A stretch of 64,000 nt of DNA from Paraescarpia echinospica (Eukaryota; Annelida; Polychaeta; Sabellida; Siboglinidae). The stretch is from NCBI GenBank assembly GCA_020002185.1, contig CM034531.1:46554029-46618028 (forward strand). The letters are read 5' to 3'. This document shows positions 53,570 through 64,000 of this stretch, one piece after another. Each line of letters begins with the position of its first letter. The first letter of the stretch is position 1. The notes beneath the pieces were generated by a model that had not been told where the DNA came from, did not search any database, and worked only from the letters and a program-made list of their open reading frames with translations. The position numbers were made by a program, and so were the translations under genes.

Positions 53570-54060
53570 TATGACTGTCAAATGGACTAGGGGAAGAGCT
53601 GATTGCTGGATGGTGCTGTTGGGTTTTTCTTCTCCTCCTTTTCTCATCTATGTGTTCCCTCCGTCCTCTTTCGAAAATGTATGCGCATTGTTTCACTTGT
53701 CGCCTCCAGGCGACGCGATCTGCGACCTGCGCTTCGCACTGGTGGTGGCTGATCTTACATGCGGTTAGTGATTTCTTCAGTGAGTCTTTGTAACGTTTCA
53801 ATGGCGCCCCTCTGTTACGTTTCCCTATGGACAGCTCTCGATACAGAACCATCTTGGGCGGGTTTCCTCCATTCTGGAGACATGGCCTGCCCACCGCAGC
53901 TATATCTGGAAGAATGTATCCTCCGTGCTGATGCTCTTTGCTGTCTCCAGCACCTCGATGTTTGTGACAAAGTCACTCCAATGGATATGGAAAATAGTGC
54001 GGAGACATCGCTGGTGGAAATGTTCAAGGATGCGCTCATGACGACGGTACGTCACCCATG
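53570..54060 (-). mobile_element. RTE-like LINE C-terminal fragment, inverted
   Basis: Minus-strand frames carry RRHERILEHFHQRCLRTIF, LRWAGHV.RME, then PKMVLYRELSIGKRNRGAP and RYKDSLKKSLTACKI and a DRVAWR block, the usual C-terminus of this LINE type. It lies opposite in orientation to the 5' part at 51600-53475 and between two direct repeats. Confidence 0.7.
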
Positions 54061-54119
54061 ATTAGTTAATTTTTCAAGATATCGACAAGTCGCCATCTAG
54101 GATTTATGCAAATTACCAG

Positions 54120-54258
54120 AGTCGCCCAAAGTTGCTGTTTGGGCAACCAAGCTGTTGCCCAAAGTTGCTGTTTGGGCAGCCAAGCTGAATTTGTTCTAGG
54201 GGCCCCATATGAGTACAAATTAACAGAAAATGTCATGGGATAAAACATTTCAAGGTTC
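54120..54258. repeat. Direct repeat copy 2 and CCAAAGTTGCTGTTTGGGC tandem
   Basis: A 31-bp unit CCCAAAGTTGCTGTTTGGGC..CCAAGCTG is tandemly doubled at 54123-54187, followed by the second copy of the 53477 repeat. Confidence 0.7.
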
Positions 54259-54539
54259 ATGAAAAGACAAATGGACTACCCTACAGTTGTTGCAACAAAA
54301 TTTGTCTGTCCAGGATAGGCATGGTCAGCCACCAGCGTGCCTGCGGCAGACGTGGACCAACGCCTTCTTGAATCTTCGATCCCGAAACCAAGCCAAGAAG
54401 AGAAGAACAAGCTGTACAGGAAGGTGCTCGTGCTACAAGTGTGCTCAGCCAGACGCAAATGTGGAGGAAGATGTTATGGTCGCTCCTGTCCTCCTCCGAC
54501 ACTACCTCCCAACTAACGTCGTACTACTGTAGAGAATTG

Positions 54540-57500
54540 AGTCGTGTCGTATCTAATTTGCTCCACGGGAACAGTATTTATTTGTTTAAAATACACAAAA
54601 CAACAGAGTAATTGTTACATGCAATATATTGCAATCGAGGATGTGTGTTCAAATAATAATCAAAACATCCAGTTTCAAAAGAAGCTTTACTGGCAATACG
54701 GCCAAGTCGGGCTGAGTTAACGGCTACATATCCTTTGATGTTCAACGATGTTCATTTTCTCACGGTCAACACAGCAGACTTCCAGTTAGACATTACTACG
54801 CCTACACGGGTAGACGAACAGACTATGTCATTTTAACCTTATCGCAAAGCTTTTGAATCAGGGTCACCCGGGTAGCGCCCTCTGTTGCACAGAAATATCG
54901 TTACCGCCCTGTGTATTTTTTGAGAATTTAACTGGCAATCGTTACTAGTCAAATACACCATAATTATAGTGTCACATAACTTCACTTCGTCGATTCATTC
55001 ATTCTGAGAGTAAAACGCGCCTCATGATATTTTATGAGCGGGGAGAGTTGCCTGAAAAACGGGACTTTTCACCTAAACCATAGCAAAACAATACTAACCC
55101 AGAGCAACATATGGCGCAACCCTTTCAATTGCCGCTGAGTGACTACCTTTGCTTCATTGTTCAAATGCTTTGGTGTGCGTGTGCGTGTGTGTGTGGTAAC
55201 TTCCAACCAGTTGATGTGTCACGCGTCATTGTGCATTTTCCACTTTTGAACACTTGTTTTTTATCTGAGTCATCTCATTATTTTCGTCAACGTCTTTGTA
55301 TTAAATTTGTTCAACATAAAGTTTGCTACATGTGCAGTTTTCATATTTTAGGAATCGATAACACATACTAGAAAACATCAAAGTTACCGTATGTCAACAT
55401 CTTTCACCAGTCCTTAATATGTAGATTATTCCCCGCGAGAACATACTAATTTGTAAGTATATGTATTTCAACACATCCTGATTTTGCATCAGGCTGCGCA
55501 ACTCGTAGACTCCGGGAACAAAACGGAACAAGATAAAGTTTTAAAATCCTCAGTCCTAGACTGAACATGGTGCATCATCCACGTACGATACGTCGAATTA
55601 GTAGCAGTGGCTGTTGTCACTGGAACACACAGTGGCTGTGACTATGGAGAGTAGTATGTATGTCTAACGAATAAATGTGCATATATCTCTTGAATAATTA
55701 TATCTATATTGTGATATTGGGCTCATCCTACTTACGTAAGACGCGTTCGTGTAATGGACTCTAAGTTGGCTTGCATTTTAATGAGGAAAGCGGAATCATT
55801 GAACTGAGGAAGCACCTATATTGACCTAGATAATAATTTGCGTAATCTTTTTATACAAAATGTAAAATCATTTGAATACAATATTTTGTTACACAAATGT
55901 GTTTCGTAATGACATATACACCATAACAGTGATATAGAGTGGTCGTTGATTAAGCTGGAAAATTACGTCCAATCCTTCCACTGCGAATCACTGTAATCAT
56001 TTACTCTAAGTCGCTTATCATAACATTATTGCTAATAATTATTTCACACTGATTTTTTGTTATTAAAACGTTATTATGTTCTTGAGAAGTGTAATCGACG
56101 ACATTTTACCAACATGAACCATAACGAGATTTCGCTATCATGTTAGCCATGATGACCCGCGTGTCAATGACGTAACAGTATTATAGTTACCACGGACAAC
56201 ATCAAGACGTGGTCGCCAAAACGCGGATACCACCCTGTGTTAAATGGCTAACAATTTCCTCTGCGGATCTAGGTAAGGTTCCAAAAATGGAAAAGTATAT
56301 TACACAAATGTTAGTGATACAGATAAGACAAATACGACCTAAAAATTTCAGAAATATGACGGAGGTTGTACAACGAGAAGCATGCGTATTTGCATTGACG
56401 TCTTTTTTATAAATATTGTCAACTAATGCAGCATCAACTGACAAAAACCTTTACAGTTTGTATTAGATGTTCCAATTATAACATTTATATGCGTTACAAT
56501 ATACTTATTTGTCGTTAACATAAAATGCACAACCGTGTATATTCAGACAACATATTTGTTATTTTATGATATCCTATTTTGCTAGTACAAGAATGATTTT
56601 CCGTAAATTTATAATGAACAATCTTCGAGCCATATCTTCAGAAGGATTTAGATGAGGTCTAAAATACAACTAATCTGATTCCAGAACTACGATATATTAT
56701 TTACAAAAACAAAACGCCCACGAGAACGTTGTTTGTTAACAATATATGCGAAGGCAGTAAGACGTTAGTTAGACAGATGTTATACCATATAGTTTAGATT
56801 TAATAACAAGGAATGCATATCGTCGAAGATGAGGAATGACTGGAAACAAGTATGTGTGATCGTGCAAGTGGTGACAACGTGTTGTGACAAAAGTACATAT
56901 ATATTTAACAAAGACGAGTCATATATATATTAACAAGTAATCGTTCACATAAAACAGTTTAGCCAGTCTGTCATATTTAGATCGTTTTATAATGATAAAA
57001 GGTTTTCGCAATGCTATGCGTCGTTTCTACGATTGTCCCCAGCTGCGTGATTTGCATTAAACGTACTAGCAAAACTGCCCGTCATCTGTCGGGATCCTCT
57101 GGTAGATGACAGTCGTGATAGTACTATTTACCAAATGTTAGAAAACACACAGCGACGTTACATAAACATCATAACGCGTTCGCAGATACTCGTTGTTTGT
57201 TCTAGGTAAATGACGAAGGTCGGAGAAAATGTGAAGTTCACGTCCATCGATAGGCCTTAATCGTGATAGTGTAGAATTGTCAAATAATATTCGTATTGCT
57301 ATGCTGTAGATATGAAGGTAGACATCAACATTATTGTGTCAGTGTCTACTTCATGTTGCCAAGTCTTTTACGCAGGAGCCGTTTTCCCGACGTATTTGCC
57401 GCGTGTGCGTGGTTCCTGCGATTGTTAGGTTACGATTAACGTATTACGCGCACATAACGTTTTACGTTCCGAACAATCGATTTACCCGCATAAAAGGCCA

Positions 57501-57690
57501 CAGTCTGGACATATATGGGGTATTTTGAAAAAAATAAAAGTTTTACGTCCTACCCTAGAGGTCGTAGATTAATTCCTGAGTATTTGGCGCTCAAATGCTT
57601 GATTCTTTGTCGTGTTTACACAGTTTACCATGTTTTATACTTTGTTTTATTTGAAAGTTACTGCCCATGCCCCGCCCAACGCAAACATTT
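54540..57690. other. AT-rich intergenic DNA without recognisable genes
   Basis: No frame with family features, no RNA gene and no clear repeat, apart from GTGTGCGTGTGCG at 55175. Confidence 0.45.
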
Positions 57691-60360
57691 AAATTAACAA
57701 TAATTCTACTACTAGCAGGTGATGTAAGTTTCAATCTGGGCCAGTTGTTAGGCGTAACATTCGAGTGGCCACCCTAACCGTTCGATCTTGTCTAGATAAG
57801 GCATCCTCAATTAGTGATTCATTAATTTCTAAATAAATTAGAAATCCTTGCTGACACTGAGACCTGGCTCAGACCAGATGACGCAGCCGCGTGCATTGCC
57901 GACATTCCTTCCTGGTTACACTTTCCACCATCGACCACTTTCAGTTGGACGAAGTGGTGGTGTTGGCTTTTTAGTCTCACAACAGTTCAAACTTAATTTA
58001 CATTTCAATCCTGAATAAATAGTTTTGAATCAATCTTTGTTGAAATTTCATATTCTTCTTTCTCCGCTTACTTTGTCTGTATGTTCAAGACTCCCAGCAC
58101 ATTTCTTTAAATAATTCCAGGATCTGCTAGAATATTTTGTAACAATTCATTCAGAATTTTATTTTCGTGGTGATTTCAATCTTCATTTGGGTATACCTTT
58201 TACAACAACAACCACGTTTGATGATAATCAGGCGTCCTTTTGACATGAAACAACATTTTACGTTTTCGACACACTTACTTGGTCATTGCCTCGACGTTTT
58301 GATAATCCTTTTAACTTGTAATACTATCTGGACATCTACAGTTTCGGGTGATTTATCAAATCACCTTAGTGTGTTAGCTAATGTTAAGGTATCTATAAGA
58401 GTCCAAACTCAATGTGATTTACAGAGCCATTCAGAGGATTAAGGTGGCAGTGTTAATGGCTGATATCCTTATATCTGACTTTATCACAGATCCAAAATAA
58501 CACATGTCCGATCAGTATGAACAGTACTGTCAAGTACTCAAGGCATTACTTAACAAAACCCATTGGCGCCATGGATGATTCCCGAAAATCTACAATCTAA
58601 AAGGCGCCGTCGTTATTTTGAGGGTGTATGGCGCAAATCACACTCGTCTTTGGACAGGTCACGTTATACAACACAATGTCACTACTGCTACAGACAAATG
58701 ACTAAAGCTAAATCGGATCATTACACAAATATAGTCTCAAATGACCCAGATTGTCCACGTCAGCTATGGAACGGCATGTATCAATGAATCTCACTGTGAC
58801 TTGGTCATACCTTAAATACTGTAGACGTGGACTCTTCACAAGTGATTTATCTCTCTGTATCGTTTGAACCTGAAACAGTTGATGAAGTGAGGGAAATACT
58901 AATTTCCTCCCCAAATAAATCTTGTGATCTTGATCCATTTCCGACCATTTTGTTAAAAGCATGTCACGATACATTATCCAGACCAATAACAAATAGTATA
59001 AATTCATCAGTGTGCTCTGTGTTTTCCTGATATGTAAAATACGCCCAACTCAGTTCTTAAGAAGTCGTATCTACCTAAACATGACCTCAACAGTTATATA
59101 CCTACTTCCAACCTCAGCTTTATTTCCAAAATACCAGAAAGCGTTGTAGCAAGCCGTCTAAGGTCTCACACCAGTACAGATGTCTTAATTAATGTGTCAC
59201 AATCAGCATACAAAATTTTTTATTTTACAGAAACTGCTCTCTTAAAAGACACAATGATAATAACCTAAACATCGATAAAGGCAAAGTATCTGCACTTACC
59301 TTACTTGATCTCTCTGCCGCCTTTGATGTCAGGTTCTGTTCTTGGGCCTTTGCTCACTCTCTGCAGCCACTAAGCTCTGTTACCCGTAGTTACAATCTGT
59401 ATTATCAAATTATATTATCACCTTATTAAGCAGATGACACACATATCTAGATTTCTTTGGTTACCCCGGATACAAATTGCTCCCTAAACCAGCTCAGCGA
59501 TTGCCTCAAAGATAACTTCCACTGGATGACTGATAGCAAATTAAATGGTACTCCAATGCAGCGTGGTAAGCTTGATTTTTTTCTCCAAACGCGCATCCTT
59601 AACAAAAATATCATACCATCAACCTCAGCACTAAATATAGGAGTTGACTTTAACCACAACTTCAATTTTAGACAAAATATATGTGAAACGTGTCGCCGCT
59701 GTTTTTGTCAAATCCCAGATCTTCGTCGTATCCGCCGGTATATGTCACTTGCTGTCGTTAAAGCTATCGCAACTGCTCTTTTTAGCAGCAGAGTTGGCTA
59801 TTGAAATTCCCTCCCTTCCCTGGACATTACGAAACTTCAACGTGTCCAAAATTGTTTGGCAAGGGTAGTTATACGATCTCTTCGTTTTTCTCGCCCAGTG
59901 TCACATGATCATCTAACATCACTGCATTGGCTCCCTGTGTGATATCGCATTATTTTGTACAAGATCTGTACAATTACCCGTAAAGCCCTTTCATCCAAAC
60001 AACTTGCATACTTACATTCAAAGCTCTCCCCAACAAGAAAACCTATACAGCTTCGGTCGGCTAATTCAAACCTACTTTTTGTTCCCATATTTATGACAAA
60101 CGCTGGAACTCAAGCCTTCTCGGCTGCCGCACCAACGCTGTGGAACTCACTTCCTGCCAGCGTTATGTCAGTAGAAAGTATAGTTTAATTTAATTTCGCC
60201 GCGTCTTCTAAAAACGTATCTTGTTTAATATTGCATATATCATTTAAGCAATTCCATGCATATGTTGTCGACCTTGTACATAATTATGAGAACGCTTAAT
60301 CCTTTGTTGTGTTGCGCTACTGGCTCTGGTTTTCCGAGGGTATTGTCGCTAAAGAACTCA

Positions 60361-60402
<42 letters not shown>
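57690..60402 (+). mobile_element. CR1/Jockey-type LINE, heavily degenerate, with ATT tail
   Basis: A leader-like LLLAGDVSFNLG is followed by endonuclease pieces (TETWLRPDD-like), the linker, RT start (FEPETVDEVREILISSPNKSCDLDPFPT, partly intact), ALTLLDLSAAFD, a deletion joining to SVLGPL-like sequence, ADDTHI, NHNFNFRQNI, and the C-terminus AGTQAFSAAAPTLWNSLP. Stops and shifts throughout. It ends in a (TTA)n tail at 60361-60402. Confidence 0.8.
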
Positions 60403-60403
<1 letters not shown>

Positions 60404-60404
60404 A

Positions 60405-63165
60405 GAGACAGACCTACACCTACAATTACTAATCATAAGTTTTGAATACAATGTTGACACCAACATATCCATGAAACTGATTACAGCACTGAGAAGTAAT
60501 ACTTTTCAGATTATACGTGTAGCAGTACGTAGACATTGTGTGTCCTGGGAAGTGATGTTTCGAAAATGACACGGTATGAGTAGATGAAATAACCACCGTT
60601 TAGAGCAATGAAGCGGATTGAGATGAGAATGTTGGAGCAATGGATAACGAACCAATAACGTTGGTGAGAGTTGCGGAACAGGTAAAAAGTTTGGAGTATG
60701 AGAACGGAGAAACTTAAGTAGGAGGTTGGTATGAAATAGTTCAAGGCGCGATCTGGTGAGGACAATTAACGTTTCGTGGACATGAATAAAAGGAAGAACA
60801 GCTATCGAAGAGAGCGGGTGTCCTCAGAGTAGAGGAAGTGGTCTGGCAGGAGAAGAGGAAGACCACGATTGAGATGGGAGATTTGGCAGGACTAAGGGTG
60901 TTGGGAACGAGAGTGGGATATAGGGAGAATGTAGGCGAGTCGTGGAGGCGGCAGTGAGTGAGCAATGACGAAAAGGGAAACAAAGATTCGCGGCCAGTCT
61001 CACCATGGTCAACAAGAATAAAGAGAAATACAGCGACAGGAGTACCTACGATTCCGACAGCAAAATGCTTTAAAACCCATGGACGTCATTATGACAATAA
61101 ACCTGATCAGTGGAACGGTGTCAGGAGAGAACATTGGGAAACATGTTGTATAAACACGATCTGGTAGTAGTGTGATATTGCTAGCAGGACCTGCATTAGA
61201 CGTATTGCAAGAAAGACATTATATTGTCAGAAAGCATGGCCTTTTAATGAAAACAAGTTGACAGTTTCGAGTACATGAAAAAACATTGTGGAAGGATGGA
61301 GGCAGTAGCATAGGCGAGTGCTTGCAGAAGGAGGCTGGAATGCAACGAATAGTTTAATAGTTTAGCTTAGAAAAAAATTGTCATCAAAAGGAATATATCT
61401 ATGAGCAAACTGCAACGGACAGATTCCATTCGAACAATTAGCAAGAAGAGACTGACAAAAGTAACAGTAATACAGAAGATGTGGTACAAGAAAAAGATTA
61501 CCTTAATTAACGTGGGGGATAGCGTGAAAGGAAACCTGGAGAGGCGCATGTGAACAGTAGCAAGTAGAAGAACATGACTGTAGAGCAAAAGAGATAAATA
61601 CTAATCGTTGAGATGGCGGAACAAATTCAAAAAGGATTAAAGGAAGAAATGATTAGCATGCCTAGTAACAATGAAACTGGTGTAAACATTATTCAATAAA
61701 TTAATACATTCGCTTAACAGGGATGATCACTTGCAAAGTTTATAGGTACATTTTGTACATACGTTTTGTGATTTTTCAAGTTATTATTTATCGCTGAGAT
61801 TCTTAAGTAATTAACTTATGGGTATATAACGTCTGCAAACATATCTGTAGCATGTTTTATGGTACCGACCGGGTTATATAACTGTGCAACGTATGCCAAC
61901 TTGGGTCTAGTTTCGTGTAGTATATATAAGAACCGTTGTATGAAGGAACTTTATGCAGTTTAAGTTACAACACAGCCTTCCCATTACAACTACATTGGAC
62001 TATTTGTAACGACAGAAGTAAATTGGAAACATCTTGATCCGTTGGTTAATTCAGGAAAATGCTTCTCCTACGATCTTAGCCTGAGGCATAGTTGTCACGT
62101 ATAATGGTTTTTAGCATTACTGCACGATAATGTGTGAATAATTCAACTATTTTATTTGCATTTAATATAAGTTATGCTGGTTTTTCATAAAATCTACACT
62201 TTGCTACTAATTTTCCTCGCCGGTTGATGTACACCATGACTGCCGATGTGGAGGCAGTTTCGTCTTGGCTTGTTAATTTACTGTGTTAAATGCATTGACA
62301 TGTCATATATTCTAACAATATCACTAAATTAATGCAGTTCACATCGTACTAAGACTATGTACAGATTATACCTACTGCTATTATCTGGCAAAATACGTTT
62401 GCATTCGCCTGAAGCCACCAAAACGAATGGTGCTGTATTACGAATAATTGCGCCTCCTTGTTTAGTCACATTTAACGTGACTACCTGCTTGAATCATTAA
62501 TCCACAATATGGATTAAACTTGAGGCTTAAAGTATTCATAATTTATATAATTTTAGAGTGAAAAAAATGAAAGAATTAAACAGTTATGCTCGATACGTGT
62601 TCAAATGCTCGTGCGCGAATAAGTTAAATTACACGGCTACATGTCTATTACATTTGTTCGATTATAAATAAGATCATTACAGTCCGATCTTTATCGTCAA
62701 ATATTGGTCGTACAACTGAATAAATCTTTTTAATAGCTTGCATTAGACAACATCAGCTACAAATCAATGTTACTGGTGCTAAATATGGACAATATGCCAA
62801 TATGCATCACCAAAATAGGTGTGCAGAGATTGCGCTACATCTTCAGGTCGCTCCCTACATAAAAGTCTGCACCATCAATTGGCAAGAAAATATATCGGTA
62901 ATTTCATACGGCTGGCCTATAGTTGGGTTCGTAAATCAAAATTGTCTTGAAAATGGGGGTTCGTTTTGCGCGAACCCCCTGGATCTCCACGCATACGGCC
63001 CTGTTGTTTAATATCATGTTATGATATATTTGTATTTTGATATGCGTGCATTATATAACTTTCTAATTCACTTATGAAGCTTATGCGTAGGCCTACTAAC
63101 TTGATGTTATTACATGTGCTATATATTAAGTAAATATATACTACTGAGAACTTGTTATAGGTAAA
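60405..63165. other. Intergenic DNA without recognisable genes
   Basis: No gene family seen. A 9-bp-stem hairpin GGGGGTTCG/CGAACCCCC lies at 62957-62981, probably the end of a dispersed repeat (GAACCCCCTGGATC). Confidence 0.45.
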
Positions 63166-63169
63166 AGTA

Positions 63170-63445
63170 AAAACTAAAGGACTACTCAAAGCGCTTTACA
63201 CTTTATTCCCTGGCAGACCTGTTCAATCGAACACCATCTCGACTTCTCGGGGAAGCATCCAGCTACACTGCAATTAATGCGCGAAGACTATTCGTACACA
63301 AATATCCACCATTGTCTATAGCCAGGTACTCGTTCATACAGCTGAGTAAACTGATGCAATGTACAGTTAACGAACTTGCCCAAGGTTCGCCGCTCAGGAA
63401 TCGTACCCAGGTTCTCTCTGTTGAGAGTCCGAAGCTCTAGCCAAG
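63170..63445 (-). repeat. SINE-like repeat with tRNA-like internal promoter words
   Basis: From AAAGCGCTTTACACTTTA to CCGAAGCTCTAGCC the block has the look of a dispersed repeat. On the minus strand, TAGAGCTTCGGACTCTCAAC and the B-box-like GGTACGATTCC suggest a tRNA-related head. Only one copy is in the window. Confidence 0.4.
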
Positions 63446-64000
63446 TATTAAAATATAATTTTGAAGTAGAGTAAGCATAGGCCTACTTTCACTTGAACAC
63501 ATAAATACAAAGTTGCACAACTTCGTGCATGCCTAAAGTGACACCATACATTTAAGGTAATGCAGTGGAAGGGAGAGCAATGCACAAATTCCGCGTACCC
63601 TTTATAGTAGGAATGGACATCACAGATTGCTTATCGGCTGTACTCCAGTAAACTGCAGACTACGAAAAGAACCGCAATGAAACCGAGTAACGGCACAAAA
63701 ATACATGTTTACACCCCAACAACATTTCACAGCGACGAAGAAACAGAAATTCAAAGAGGCACTCGCGAGTTCAAGGAGGAAGGATAATATTATAACCATA
63801 TGCATTGGTGATCGGAAAGTAAAGACCGGTGAATATGCCTATGAAGACTGGACAGGAACAGTTGTCAAATTCAGCTGTGGAAACAGAAGTGACGGGACAC
63901 AGTAACAAAAGGTTATATGGTGAAGACTGTGAAGAACTCGACAACAACGAATTGAACACAATATCTTCGGAACATCGCCTCGAGATAAAAATGCTGTACC
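63446..64000. other. Intergenic DNA to the window end
   Basis: A 66-codon frame at 63705-63905 has no family features; nothing else seen. Confidence 0.35.

Noticed and set aside
51600..54060. Twin-priming 5' inversion of one RTE-like LINE
   Set aside because: The 5' part on + and the 3' part on - are tail to tail; twin priming would place the inverted 5' part upstream of the 3' part, which is not the case.

Overview
The window is metazoan nuclear DNA, probably from an aquatic invertebrate. The evidence is decayed non-LTR retrotransposons (CR1/Jockey-like, Rex1-like and RTE-like), a Ty3/gypsy fragment, MITE-like hairpin elements, micro- and minisatellites, and GT-AG splice signals. No intact host gene was recognised. 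The species cannot be named from sequence alone.

The main content is two related but clearly different Polinton/Maverick (adintovirus-like) integrated DNA viruses. Element 1 covers 1 to about 11,500 and its left end lies outside the window. It has a protein-primed family B DNA polymerase on +, facing a compact minus-strand block in transcription order: NADAR-domain protein, packaging ATPase, a GGFL-motif protein, a conserved late protein, a small membrane protein, chromodomain integrase, a second membrane protein, penton-like minor capsid protein, adenovirus-pX-like core protein, double jelly-roll major capsid protein and adenain-like protease. Element 2 covers about 26,300 to 40,600. It repeats the block from ATPase to protease in the same order, but its polymerase lies upstream of the ATPase and is read in the same direction. 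The late block is therefore inverted relative to POLB between the two elements. Element 2 also has extra minus-strand genes beyond POLB, including an RPA-like ssDNA-binding protein.

Both elements are decaying. Element 1 has frameshifts in POLB and integrase, in-frame stops in MCP, penton, integrase and NADAR, and a lost catalytic Asp in POLB motif A. Element 2 has a broken POLB, integrase, penton, membrane protein, GGFL protein and RPA gene, a stop four codons into the ATPase, and an open protease frame that lacks the catalytic His and Asp. Its MCP, pX-like and late-protein frames are intact. Together the genes would have made a self-replicating (POLB, RPA-like), capsid-forming (MCP, penton, protease, ATPase, core protein), integrating (INT) element. 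Several genes keep a TATA box about 32-39 nt upstream of the start codon.

Layout of the rest: 11.56-11.96 kb, tRNA-like tandem repeats at the outer side of element 1; 12.1-13.4 kb, gypsy relic; 13.4-16.4 kb, two MITE-like hairpins; 16.4-26.2 kb, AT-rich host DNA with mini/microsatellites and a LINE RT relic; 40.7-41.6 kb, an inverted repeat cluster and two candidate exons of an acidic protein; 41.6-60.4 kb, a series of LINE relics, some nested; 60.4-64 kb, mostly featureless DNA with one SINE-like repeat.
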